NCBI GenBank assembly: GCA_009786675.1
Contig: WQRP01000008.1
Span: 1-21,175, forward strand
Direction: 5' to 3'
DNA length: 21,175 nt
Source: Treponema sp.
GTDB lineage: Bacteria > Spirochaetota > Spirochaetia > Treponematales > Breznakiellaceae
Part shown: positions 8,282 to 15,536 of the stretch, one piece after another
How the letters are laid out: each line of letters opens with the position of its first letter
How positions within the stretch are numbered: the stretch's first letter is position 1
Position numbers and translations under genes: made by a program
Notes under the pieces: model-generated
What the model was told of the DNA's origin: nothing
Database searches by the model: none
The model's input: only the letters and a program-made list of their open reading frames with translations

Positions 8282-8992
8282 CTAATCGTCGATCAACCCT
8301 TCATATTCGTCGATGAATTCCCGGTGATCATCCGGCGTCCCGGCTAGCCCCGGCGCGCCGTGCAGTCCGGCCAGCCCCATAAGGTAGGCCTGGTCGAATA
8401 TCCTTGCCAGGTCGGCGGCCTGGGCGCGGGTAAAATGCATGATGATCTGCCGCGATTCGGCCCGCCCTGTACCTGCCTCCAGGGTTTCCTCCGCCCTGGC
8501 CGGGCGCATCAGGGTCGAGAAAAAGGGCGTGTTCTCCCTGAACCTGTAGCCAATCTCTATGGTCGGGTACGCGACGTGGTTCATGGTGAACCTCGCCGTC
8601 TGCCACTCAAGCCGCCCGGCCACGCTCCCGTAGGCGTTCCTGGTCCGCCTGTGCTGCCTGCCCAGGTCCCGCGCCTCGAAGTCCGCGTTGTAGCGCTCCA
8701 GGGCCGTGGCGAACTGCCGCCTGCCGGTCTCGTCCCAGAACTGCCGGAAGGTTACGAACTCGTACCTGAATTCCAGGGAGACGGCGTTCAGCCTGGGATG
8801 GAAGACCGTTTCCATGGTGACCGTGTTCAGCCCCCTTCCCAGCGGCCTGTCCAAAAGGGCGTAGACCGTGCCGGCGGGGATCGGGTCCATGTCGGCCACC
8901 ATTCCCGGGGGCCTTCTTACGGGGTTGGAGTTTGCGCAGGAGAGCACGGAAAGGGCGGCCAGTATGGCCATGGCGGCGGTAGGTAGTCTCAT
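8282..8992 (-). CDS. Putative lipoprotein of unknown function
   Basis: A 236-residue protein I do not recognise. It begins with a short basic N-terminus, a hydrophobic run and 'LSVLSC', a loose spirochaete-type lipobox that would place the lipidated Cys near residue 18, so an envelope location is likely. The rest is soluble-looking; it includes an Arg-rich segment ('LGRQHRRTRNAYGSV') and an acidic C-terminal end. The ATG at 8992 is preferred over an in-frame TTG at 9010, because a TATAAT box with a matching -35 predicts transcription starting exactly at the A of this ATG, downstream of the TTG. That would make the mRNA leaderless. It is the first gene of a minus-strand run leading into the PilZ and TPR genes, and is divergent from the operon at 9167. 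Confidence 0.75.
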   Translation of the reverse strand: MRLPTAAMAILAALSVLSCANSNPVRRPPGMVADMDPIPAGTVYALLDRPLGRGLNTVTMETVFHPRLNAVSLEFRYEFVTFRQFWDETGRRQFATALERYNADFEARDLGRQHRRTRNAYGSVAGRLEWQTARFTMNHVAYPTIEIGYRFRENTPFFSTLMRPARAEETLEAGTGRAESRQIIMHFTRAQAADLARIFDQAYLMGLAGLHGAPGLAGTPDDHREFIDEYEGLIDD

Positions 8993-8998
8993 TCCACT

Positions 8999-9026
8999 AT
9001 TATACTCCAAACCGGCCGATTGTGAA
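8999..9026 (-). promoter_or_regulatory. Sigma-70 promoter giving a leaderless transcript
   Basis: On the minus strand TTCACA (9026-9021), a 16-base spacer and a perfect TATAAT (9004-8999). Exactly six bases separate the -10 from the ATG at 8992, so the A of the ATG falls at the expected +1. Confidence 0.65.
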
Positions 9027-9077
9027 AGTACGGAACGAAGCGCGGTTTCCCGCTGCCCGTAAATCGTCGCGCGTAGA

Positions 9078-9106
9078 TTGACAATCGCAAAATCGCCATA
9101 TATACT
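9078..9106 (+). promoter_or_regulatory. Consensus sigma-70 promoter for the repeat-protein/Maf operon
   Basis: TTGACA (9078-9083), a 17-base spacer and TATACT (9101-9106): a perfect -35 and a 5/6 -10. The predicted start near 9113 gives a leader of about 54 bases before TTG 9167. This is the best promoter in the window, and the downstream genes overlap without gaps, so it probably drives the whole block to 14895. Confidence 0.85.
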
Positions 9107-9166
9107 TTAGTTCAATGAGCTATTGGGAATGCCCATTTTTTCCGATAATCAGGAAAGTAGTGCGCG

Positions 9167-11506
9167 TTGTCTAAGGTATTAACCAAATGGGAGCAGTTCA
9201 TGGCATTTGAAAAAAAATCATCTTCTTCATCCGATCGTGGCAAGGTTCACTCGGCCGGGGAACTCGAAACTTACGGTGTGTGGGTAAAAAGCGAGCCGCA
9301 GGATATATCCTCGGAGATGGCCGGTGCCGCGGACTTTGGCGATGACGCCGTGCCTTTCGACATGGGCGACATTGGGATGCCCGGCGACCCGGCCTTCGGC
9401 AACGGGGGCTTTGCCATAGGCAGCTTCGCCGAAGGTTTCGGGGACGACGATTTTGTCCCCGGATCCTACGAGACCGCCGATTTTACGGAAAGCCCTTTTG
9501 ACGGGGACGACCTTGCCCCCGGCTCTGGGGGTACCGACGAGGCGGCGTCCGGCCAGCTCCTGCTCAAGCTGGCCGGCGAGCTGTCGTCGATTAAGTCCGA
9601 GCTTGACACCATGAAAAAGGAGTTCGCCGAAATCCGCGCCGAAAGGGATCGCGGCGTAAAGGCCGGGGACATGGACGGCGGGTTCTTCTCCGGCGAGGAC
9701 GACGGCAAAATCGCCCTTACGGACAGCGAGATGGACGACATCCTGGCGTCCGGCCTGTCAGGCGAGGACGACTCTGGTTTCGGCGCCGGCGGCATCCTGG
9801 GCGATTCCCTGCGGGACGAGGACGAGGCGGCGCTGAAGGAGCTTTCGCGGCAAAAGGCCGCCGCCGGGGAAGGGGAGGTCGACATACAGGACCGGTTCCT
9901 TGGGGACAGTGTTTTCGACACGGATCTTGACTTCCTTACCGGCGACAGCGGGGCGGTCATTGGGGAAAACGATATTTTCGGGGCTTTTGCCGGCGACCTT
10001 CCCTCGCCGGACATGCTGGAGGACGTGGACGAGCTTCGCGACCTTCGTATGCACGGCGCGGATCCGCTTACGCCCCCGCCGGAGGACAGCAGTTACCTTG
10101 AGGGCGAGGAGGCGCCCCTGGTCGGGGAGCCCGGCGAAGGCGTTGGTTTCGGGGATTCGTTTGACGACGGGGATCCCTCCATGTCGCCCTGGATGCTTTC
10201 CGAGTCGGGAATCGCGGAAACCGATGGCGCGCCGCCGTCCCCGGACGGCGGGTTCTTCCTGGACGACGATCTGCCGGCGGACGACGGGACTTCCTTGGGC
10301 AATGACGAATTGTCCTTGGATGACGGGCTTTCCCTGGGCGACGGCTTTTCTCTAGGCGACGAACTGTCCCTGGATGACGGGCTTTCCCTGGACGACGACG
10401 AATTGTCCCTGGACGACGGGCTTTCCCTTGGCGACGAACTGTCCCTAGGCGACGGGCTTTCCCTTGGCCACGACGAGTTGTCCCTGGACGACGGGCTTTC
10501 CCTGGGCCACGACGAACTGTCCCTGGATGACGGGCTTTCCCTGGGCCACGACGAACTGTCTCTGGATGACGGGCTTTCCCTGGGCGATGACGAATTGTCC
10601 CTGGATGACGAGTTGTCCCTGGATGACGGGCTTTCCCTGGACGACGACGAACTGTCCCTGGACGGCGAGCCTTCCCTGAGCGACGAACTGTCCCTGGACG
10701 ACGGGCTTTCCCTTGGCGACGACGAATTGTCCCTGGGTGACGGGCTTTCCCTGGGCGACGACGAACTGTCCCTGGACGGCGAGCCTTTCCTGGGCGAGGA
10801 AATGTTGCTGGACGACACGCCGCCCCCGGACGAGGATGGCGCCCTGGACGACGAATCTGCGCCCGCCGGGGATGCCGCGCCCGACACTCCGGACGAGGAA
10901 ATTTCCCTTGACGATGATGATGACGACGACGCTTCGGACACTGGGCTGTCCGCGGATGACGGGGAGTCTGCCGGGGAGGGGCCTGCGGAAGCCGCCGCCG
11001 GGTTGTCTTTGGACGACGGGACACCTGCCGTGGACGTCCCGCCCTTGGACGATGACGGCGACGACGAAACCCTTACCTCCGACGACCTGATGCTTGACGA
11101 GCCGATCTTCGAGGACATTTCGCTGGAAATGGGCGACATGGAAAGCTTCGAAATCGACGACGTGTCCATAGAGGACTCGACCCTTGTGCGGGAAATCCCG
11201 GAGGGCTTCCAGGTTGACGCCGAGGAGGCCCTGGCTTCCGACGACGATCTTGAGGCCATAGAGGGGGACGAGGAAATTCCCCCGCCGCCCCCCGCCGCGA
11301 AAACCGCCGCCGCCGGGAAAGCCGAGGCGGCCGACCCTGACACGGCCGGTATTTCCCCCGACCTGAAAAGGGATCTGAAGGACGTTTTGGCCTACATGGA
11401 CCAGCTTCTCGAATCCCTGCCCGAGGACAAAATCGAGGAATTTGCCAAATCCGACCATTTCGACACCTACCGGAAACTTTTCAAGGAACTGGGACTGGTG
11501 CAGTAA
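9167..11506 (+). CDS. Large acidic protein with tandem 'DELSLDDGLSLG' repeats
   Basis: A 779-residue, extremely Asp-rich protein with no signal peptide or membrane segment, so probably cytoplasmic. Regions in order: a short basic N-terminus containing an A8 run (9210-9217); a Gly/Asp-rich disordered part; a likely coiled coil at about 128-162 ('LAGELSSIKSELDTMKKEF'); more acidic linker; the tandem repeats at about 379-543, with 13 copies of DELSL; a further Asp-rich, Pro-containing part; and a compact, non-repetitive C-terminus (about 729-779) with two or three helices ('LKDVLAYMDQLLESLPEDK') that looks like a conserved module. The start is TTG 9167, with AGGAAAG at 9151-9157. The stop overlaps the next ATG (TAATG). 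Function is unknown; the layout suggests a scaffold whose ends bind partners, and operon position links it to the two Maf-like proteins. Confidence 0.85.
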   Translation: MSKVLTKWEQFMAFEKKSSSSSDRGKVHSAGELETYGVWVKSEPQDISSEMAGAADFGDDAVPFDMGDIGMPGDPAFGNGGFAIGSFAEGFGDDDFVPGSYETADFTESPFDGDDLAPGSGGTDEAASGQLLLKLAGELSSIKSELDTMKKEFAEIRAERDRGVKAGDMDGGFFSGEDDGKIALTDSEMDDILASGLSGEDDSGFGAGGILGDSLRDEDEAALKELSRQKAAAGEGEVDIQDRFLGDSVFDTDLDFLTGDSGAVIGENDIFGAFAGDLPSPDMLEDVDELRDLRMHGADPLTPPPEDSSYLEGEEAPLVGEPGEGVGFGDSFDDGDPSMSPWMLSESGIAETDGAPPSPDGGFFLDDDLPADDGTSLGNDELSLDDGLSLGDGFSLGDELSLDDGLSLDDDELSLDDGLSLGDELSLGDGLSLGHDELSLDDGLSLGHDELSLDDGLSLGHDELSLDDGLSLGDDELSLDDELSLDDGLSLDDDELSLDGEPSLSDELSLDDGLSLGDDELSLGDGLSLGDDELSLDGEPFLGEEMLLDDTPPPDEDGALDDESAPAGDAAPDTPDEEISLDDDDDDDASDTGLSADDGESAGEGPAEAAAGLSLDDGTPAVDVPPLDDDGDDETLTSDDLMLDEPIFEDISLEMGDMESFEIDDVSIEDSTLVREIPEGFQVDAEEALASDDDLEAIEGDEEIPPPPPAAKTAAAGKAEAADPDTAGISPDLKRDLKDVLAYMDQLLESLPEDKIEEFAKSDHFDTYRKLFKELGLVQ
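10300..10797 (+). repeat. In-frame 36/39-base tandem repeat array
   Basis: About half a kilobase of imperfect direct repeats inside the acidic protein gene. The usual unit is 39 bases encoding G-(H/D)-D-E-L-S-L-D-D-G-L-S-L; some copies drop one codon (36 bases). The pentapeptide DELSL occurs 13 times. All changes are multiples of three and the frame stays open. Such an array can gain or lose units by slippage or recombination. It is not a CRISPR array: there are no unique spacers and the reading frame is continuous. Confidence 0.9.
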
Positions 11507-11865
11507 TGGGTCTTTTGGATAAGGTCGGCGCCGCCAGGGTCGATCGTGACACCCCCGGCGATCCCGAAAGCGTTATGGCCGCTATCACCGGTTTTTACCA
11601 CGAGGCTCCTTTGTTCCACTGCGTCGTTCTTAGGCACGGCGGGGGGAAGGGGTTTTCCGGCAAAATCGAGGATATGGCGGCCTGCCACGGCGCGGTGTGC
11701 GAAAACCTGTCTGACGGGAACTGCCTTGTCCTGCTTCCCGGCGATCTGGACATGGAACTTTTTTCCCACAGGATTTCCAAGAGCACCGGATCCACCGTGG
11801 CCTTCCAGTTTACCTCCGATTCGCCTTCCGCCGCCTTCGACGCCTTGTATTCCCGCCTTTCATGA
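11506..11865 (+). CDS. Small conserved-operon protein, unknown function
   Basis: A 119-residue soluble protein with no recognised domain. It is compact and mixed alpha/beta in appearance: 'PLFHCVVLRHGGG' and 'GNCLVLLPGDLDMELFSHR' look like beta-alpha units, and two Cys lie in 'AACHGAVCENL'. It is translationally coupled at both ends: its ATG shares a base with the upstream TAA (TAATG), and its TGA overlaps the next ATG (ATGA). It has no ribosome site of its own, so expression must follow the acidic repeat protein. The codon usage is GC-rich like that of its neighbours, so it is likely a real gene. Its position between the repeat protein and the Maf pair suggests an accessory role in the same pathway. 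Confidence 0.75.
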   Translation: MGLLDKVGAARVDRDTPGDPESVMAAITGFYHEAPLFHCVVLRHGGGKGFSGKIEDMAACHGAVCENLSDGNCLVLLPGDLDMELFSHRISKSTGSTVAFQFTSDSPSAAFDALYSRLS

Positions 11866-13274
11866 ACGGGCCCGACGCCGTCGGGCGGCTACATTCCAGG
11901 TACCGCCCCCAGGCCGAGGCGGATCGCTATATCCAGGCGCTCGACCCCGGGCAAGACGTCGATTTTTTTGTCCTCGTCGAGCCGGGCATGGGGTACCTTG
12001 TCGAATCCCTTCGCAGGCACCGCCCGAACGGCAAGGCCGTGGTTCTCCATGCGGACGCCGCTTTCCGCGAGTTCGGGGATCTTCGCCCGGGCGTTCCGGC
12101 CTGGTACCCGGACTGCGGGAAAACCGTGCAGGAATTCCTTGAAAGCGAGATCCCCGAGTGGGCCTCGGCGCGCATAATCGAGTGGAGGCCGAGCCTGTCC
12201 GTCTACGGGGAGGCGTGCCTGGGGCTTGTCCGCGAAAGCGCGGAATTCATAAAACGCGCGGAGGCGGGCCGCAGGACCGTCGCGGCCTTCGGCAGAAGAT
12301 GGGTGCGTAATTTTTTCCGCAACCTGGCCTTTATGCGGGACGTGCTTCTTTACAGACCAATGGACATGCCGATTGTCGTCACCGGTTCGGGCCCCAGCCT
12401 GGAGGAATCCCTGCCGGGGATCCGCGCGGCCAGGGACGGCGTTTTCGTTCTGGCCGCCTCGTCGTCCCTGCCCGCGCTGGCGGCCGGGGGGATAAGCCCG
12501 GACATGGCGATTGGCACGGACGGCGGCGGCTGGGCGCTTACGCACATGCACGCGTGTTTTCGCCCGGGCGCGCCGCCGAGGCTGGCCTGCGCCCTTTCCG
12601 CCGCGGTTCCCTCACGTTGCCTGGAAGGCCCGGTTCTTCCCATCGGCGACGGCAGCCTCTGGCAGACCCTGGCTCTTGGCGCGGCCGGCGTTCCCTCCGC
12701 GCTTGTCCCCCAGCGGGGGACGGTGACGGCGTCGGCCCTGGAGCTCGCCCTTTCCCTGGGCACTGGCGGCGTTTTCCTGGCCGGCGTGGATCTTTCCGTG
12801 CGGGACATCAGGAGCCACGCGCGGCCCAACGGCTTCGACCACCTGTTTTTCGGCACGGCCTCGCGCCTGCGGCCGGTGTACTCGCAGGCCTTTGTCCGGG
12901 CGGGCGGAATAAGGGCGGGGGGAAGCCACGGCGTCTATGCCGCCTGGTTCAGGAGCCGGCTGGCGTCATGGCGAGGGCGGGTCTTTTCCCTGGGCGGCGG
13001 CCACGGGGTTTTCGTGGACGGGCCTCCGCTTGGCATGGCGGGAAGGCTCGGCGACCGGCCCGGGGATCATTTCCGGGCTGTCCCGTTGGCGGGGCTTCCC
13101 TCGGAAAGGTGCAGGCGCGCGTTGGACGCGCTTGTCGCCGCGCTTGGGGATCCCGGTCGCGCCGAGCCCCTTGCCGCCGAGCTTGCCCCCCTGCTGTTTC
13201 CCGGTCGTTCCCGATCCCTGGCCGGGGATCTGGCCGGGGCCCTGCGGGATGTCGCCCGGCGGTACCATGGATAG
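11862..13274 (+). CDS. Maf/MptE-like (DUF115) protein, first of tandem pair
   Basis: A 470-residue cytoplasmic protein of the MptE-like/DUF115 superfamily, which includes the motility-associated factor (Maf) proteins that attach nonulosonic acids to flagellin in Campylobacter, Helicobacter and Aeromonas. The core starts near residue 169 with 'IVVTGSGPSLEESLPGIRA', followed by 'LAASSSLPALAAGGISPDM' and 'AIGTDGG': the Rossmann-like nucleotide-binding pattern of the family. A later conserved stretch ('GGVFLAGVDLSV', about residues 304-315) resembles the second half of the domain. The N-terminal roughly 160 residues are a separate alpha/beta region. ATG 11862 overlaps the preceding stop (ATGA). 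The substrate is unproven; flagellin or a surface protein is inferred from the family. The 3' end overlaps the next gene by eight bases. Confidence 0.8.
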   Translation: MNGPDAVGRLHSRYRPQAEADRYIQALDPGQDVDFFVLVEPGMGYLVESLRRHRPNGKAVVLHADAAFREFGDLRPGVPAWYPDCGKTVQEFLESEIPEWASARIIEWRPSLSVYGEACLGLVRESAEFIKRAEAGRRTVAAFGRRWVRNFFRNLAFMRDVLLYRPMDMPIVVTGSGPSLEESLPGIRAARDGVFVLAASSSLPALAAGGISPDMAIGTDGGGWALTHMHACFRPGAPPRLACALSAAVPSRCLEGPVLPIGDGSLWQTLALGAAGVPSALVPQRGTVTASALELALSLGTGGVFLAGVDLSVRDIRSHARPNGFDHLFFGTASRLRPVYSQAFVRAGGIRAGGSHGVYAAWFRSRLASWRGRVFSLGGGHGVFVDGPPLGMAGRLGDRPGDHFRAVPLAGLPSERCRRALDALVAALGDPGRAEPLAAELAPLLFPGRSRSLAGDLAGALRDVARRYHG

Positions 13275-14895
13275 GTTCGAGCGAAACCTCCGGGCTCTTT
13301 CCCCGCGAAACCCTGATCTCTGCGCCAGGCTTAGGGCCGCCGGAACCGGCCGGGACATGTACGGGTTTCGGGAAACCCGATCCGGCGAGACGGTGCCGGC
13401 CATCCTTGGCGTTTCCGGCGTCGCCCGACCCCTCCATTCCACCGTGGATCCGAAAAGGGAGGCCGAGCGGCTTGTTTCCGCCTCCCCGGGGGGCGGCTTC
13501 GTCGTGTTCCTGGGTCTGGGCGCCGGCTTCGCCCCGGCGGCGGCGCTGGGCTTGCCCGGCGTCTTTGGCGTGTTGGTAATCGACTACGGCATCGACGGCG
13601 TCGCCGGGCTTTTTCGTGGGTGCGACTATTCCGGCATCCTGGGCGATCCCCGCCTGACCCTGCTGGTGGATCCCCCCCCCGCCCTGGTCGAAAGCGCCGT
13701 GCTGGAGCTTTACCGCCCGGCCCTTTGCGGCGGCATAAGAATCCTGCCGCTTAGGGCCAGGACCGAGCAGGACAAGCGGAGCTTCGACGAGGCGGGCGAT
13801 GCCCTGCGGCGCGGCGTGGAAAAGGTGTCCGCGGACTATTCCGTCCAGGCCCACTTCGGCACCCGCTGGTTTTCGAACATAATCCGCAACGTCATGGCCT
13901 TCCGGGCCGGCCCCCCCCTGGATCTGCCGCCCGTTCGGGAGGCGGCGATTTGCGCCGCTGGCCCCTCCCTGGACGCGCAGATACCGTTCCTGCTAGAGCG
14001 GAAGGGGCGGGGCGACGGGGGACCGTTCGTCATAAGCACCGACACCGCCCTTCCCGCGCTGGCGCACCGTGGGCTAAGGCCGGACGCCGTCGTTTCGATG
14101 GACTGCCAGCACGTAAGCTACCACCACTTTATGGGATCGGCCTGCCGGGGGATTCCGCTTTTTCTGGACATCGCCAGCCCGCCACTGCTTTCGAGCCTTT
14201 CAGGCCGCCCGGTCTTTTTCTGCGGCGGGCACCCCCTGGCCGCATACCTTCGCCGGAAATGGGCGCCGCTTCCCGTGCTGGACACCTCGGGCGGCAACGT
14301 CACGTTCGCCTGCCTGTCCCTTGCCGAAAGCCTGGGCGCGACCAGGATTGCCGTGTTGGGCGCGGATTTTTCCTATCCCGGCGGCAAAATCTACGCCAGG
14401 GGTACCTACGTGTTCCCGTATTTCGAAAGGCGGCAGAACCGGTTTTCCGCCCTGGAAGCCCAGGTTTCCGCCTTCCTTTTCCGCGTCCCCTTCCTTCCGC
14501 CCGATTCCCCCCGCCGGTACGAGACGGCCACGATGCGATCCTACCGCCTGGGCTTCGAGCGAAAGGCGTCCGGGATGGCGGCGGAGGTGTCTGTAATGCC
14601 CGGGCTTGGAATCCCCGTCATCGCCCGCGGCGCGTCCCCCCCCGCCGTTGGATTCGCCCCTGGAAAGCCCTTTATGGGGGCCGCCGAGTTCCTAAAAGGG
14701 TACCTGCGGGACCTAAAGGCGCTGCCGTCCTGGACCGGCGGATACCCGGACGCCGGGTCAGGGCAGGTTTTCGCGACCCTGCTTCCCCAGATGGCCGCGC
14801 TGGGCCGCCGCTGGCCCGAACTGTCCCCGCCCGAACTCCTCGAGGCCGCCAAACGCCACGCCGCCGATCAAATCGGCAGGGTTCTGGGCTCCTGA
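13267..14895 (+). CDS. Maf/MptE-like (DUF115) protein, second of tandem pair
   Basis: A 542-residue paralogue of the preceding gene. The real start is the ATG at 13267 (M-D-R-F-E-R), overlapping the upstream gene by eight bases; the frame stays open upstream to 12937, but that stretch is the shadow of the first Maf gene. The N-terminal region contains a Rossmann-like segment ('VVFLGLGAGFAPAAALG', about residue 80). The MptE-like core begins near residue 227 with 'AAICAAGPSLDAQIPFLLE', then 'VISTDTALPALAHRGLRPD' and 'VVSMDCQHVSYHHF', and continues with 'GATRIAVLGADFSYPGGK'. The role is probably glycan transfer to flagellin or another surface protein, by family inference. The gene has three C homopolymers in frame (13672-13680, 13911-13918, 14636-14643), a pattern that makes maf genes of other bacteria phase-variable. 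Confidence 0.82.
   Translation: MDRFERNLRALSPRNPDLCARLRAAGTGRDMYGFRETRSGETVPAILGVSGVARPLHSTVDPKREAERLVSASPGGGFVVFLGLGAGFAPAAALGLPGVFGVLVIDYGIDGVAGLFRGCDYSGILGDPRLTLLVDPPPALVESAVLELYRPALCGGIRILPLRARTEQDKRSFDEAGDALRRGVEKVSADYSVQAHFGTRWFSNIIRNVMAFRAGPPLDLPPVREAAICAAGPSLDAQIPFLLERKGRGDGGPFVISTDTALPALAHRGLRPDAVVSMDCQHVSYHHFMGSACRGIPLFLDIASPPLLSSLSGRPVFFCGGHPLAAYLRRKWAPLPVLDTSGGNVTFACLSLAESLGATRIAVLGADFSYPGGKIYARGTYVFPYFERRQNRFSALEAQVSAFLFRVPFLPPDSPRRYETATMRSYRLGFERKASGMAAEVSVMPGLGIPVIARGASPPAVGFAPGKPFMGAAEFLKGYLRDLKALPSWTGGYPDAGSGQVFATLLPQMAALGRRWPELSPPELLEAAKRHAADQIGRVLGS
13672..13680 (+). repeat. In-frame C9 tract inside the second Maf-like gene
   Basis: Nine consecutive C bases encode part of an Asp-Pro-Pro-Pro-Ala run near codon 136. 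Two C8 runs lie at 13911-13918 and 14636-14643 in the same gene. A one-base slip at any of them would truncate the protein. Runs of this length are partly expected in such GC-rich DNA. Confidence 0.7.
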
Positions 14896-14940
14896 GCGAC
14901 ACGCCGTCGCAAGAAACCCCCTTCGATCGAACTTTTTCCC

Positions 14941-14976
14941 TTGACTTGCTCCGCCCTTGTTAGCATTTTCTATAAG
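14941..14976 (+). promoter_or_regulatory. Weak promoter-like region before the small lipoprotein
   Basis: TATAAG (14971-14976) is a plausible -10. TTGACT at 14941-14946 is 24 bases away, too far; TTGCTC (14946-14951) gives a 19-base spacer. If used, transcription would start near 14983 and the leader would contain the hairpin at 15024-15054. Confidence 0.25.
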
Positions 14977-15023
14977 GGTCTGTTACTGGCGATCTTCCAT
15001 AGGTTGGCTTTTCCTTGTCCCCG

Positions 15024-15054
15024 CGAGCGGGCCGCCCTTACGGCGGCCCGCTCG
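15024..15054 (+). terminator. Perfect 13-bp GC hairpin, terminator or leader element
   Basis: The arms CGAGCGGGCCGCC (15024-15036) and GGCGGCCCGCTCG (15042-15054) are exact inverted complements with a 5-base loop (CTTAC). No T-tract follows. It lies 128 bases after the second Maf stop and 28 bases before the lipoprotein start at 15083, so it may end the Maf operon or act in the lipoprotein leader. Its geometry matches the hairpin at 1839-1869. Confidence 0.7.
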
Positions 15055-15082
15055 ATGGATGGGGAGGTCGAAGGGGTTTTAC

Positions 15083-15484
15083 TTGACTAAGTTTGCACGG
15101 CTTCTTTTGCTTGCGCCCGTGACGATGCTTGCGCTTTCCTGCCACGATCCGGGGGACGGCGGTCTCGCCCTCGCCCCCCCACCGGTAATCGCACCCGTGG
15201 CCGGGGACACTGAAATGACGGTAACGATTTGGGACATACCCGGCCGGTACGGCCGGGGCGGGATATCCCTTTGGGGCGAAAATGGCGCGGAATTTGGCTC
15301 CCATGCTGGCGTCGTGGCGGACGGTTCGCTGACCGTCACGTTTTCCGGCGGGGCGGGGCTTTACGACGCAATCCTGAGTCTTTGGAACGAGAATACGGAC
15401 GGGCACTGGCGCATATGGTCACTTAGCCTTACCCCCGGCGCCAACACCGTGACGTTTGGCGACTTCGTCGAATTCACCGACTGA
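15083..15484 (+). CDS. Small lipoprotein carrying one copy of the shared module
   Basis: A 133-residue putative lipoprotein. The start is taken as TTG 15083, with AAGGGG at 15071-15076 six bases upstream; it gives a short basic N-terminus, a leucine-rich hydrophobic stretch and 'MLALSC', so the lipidated Cys is near residue 20. Longer in-frame starts (ATG 15059, or TTG 14957) put the hairpin or extra sequence ahead of the signal peptide. After a short Pro-rich linker, containing a C7 tract at 15174-15180, almost the entire mature protein is one module of about 90 residues from near nt 15212: it opens 'MTVTIWDIPGRYGRG' and closes 'GANTVTFGDF'. The same module occurs four times at 583-1800 and once at the end of the next gene. 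Function is unknown. It is the minimal version of the family and lies 52 bases upstream of the beta-helix gene. Confidence 0.75.
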   Translation: MTKFARLLLLAPVTMLALSCHDPGDGGLALAPPPVIAPVAGDTEMTVTIWDIPGRYGRGGISLWGENGAEFGSHAGVVADGSLTVTFSGGAGLYDAILSLWNENTDGHWRIWSLSLTPGANTVTFGDFVEFTD

Positions 15485-15536
15485 TACAGCGTTGCCTTTG
15501 CCCAGGTGATCCAGGCGATCGCGCAAAGGAGTTTCC

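Noticed and set aside
10300..10797. Possible CRISPR array
   Set aside because: Units of 36-39 bases are contiguous, without unique spacers, and encode an open protein repeat.
10068..11458. Three long minus-strand ORFs opposite the acidic repeat gene
   Set aside because: They are Arg/Pro-rich or Ser-rich low-complexity mirrors of the Asp-Leu-Ser repeat codons, without ribosome sites; the plus strand has promoter, start and coupled neighbours.
12937..13266. Upstream extension of the second Maf-like ORF
   Set aside because: It overlaps the well-supported first Maf gene in another frame and its translation is Arg/Pro/Gly-rich; the ATG at 13267 is the natural start.
14957..15082. Longer N-terminus for the small lipoprotein
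   Set aside because: It would run through the 13-bp hairpin and bury the signal peptide 42 residues into the protein; TTG 15083 has a ribosome site and a proper lipoprotein signal.
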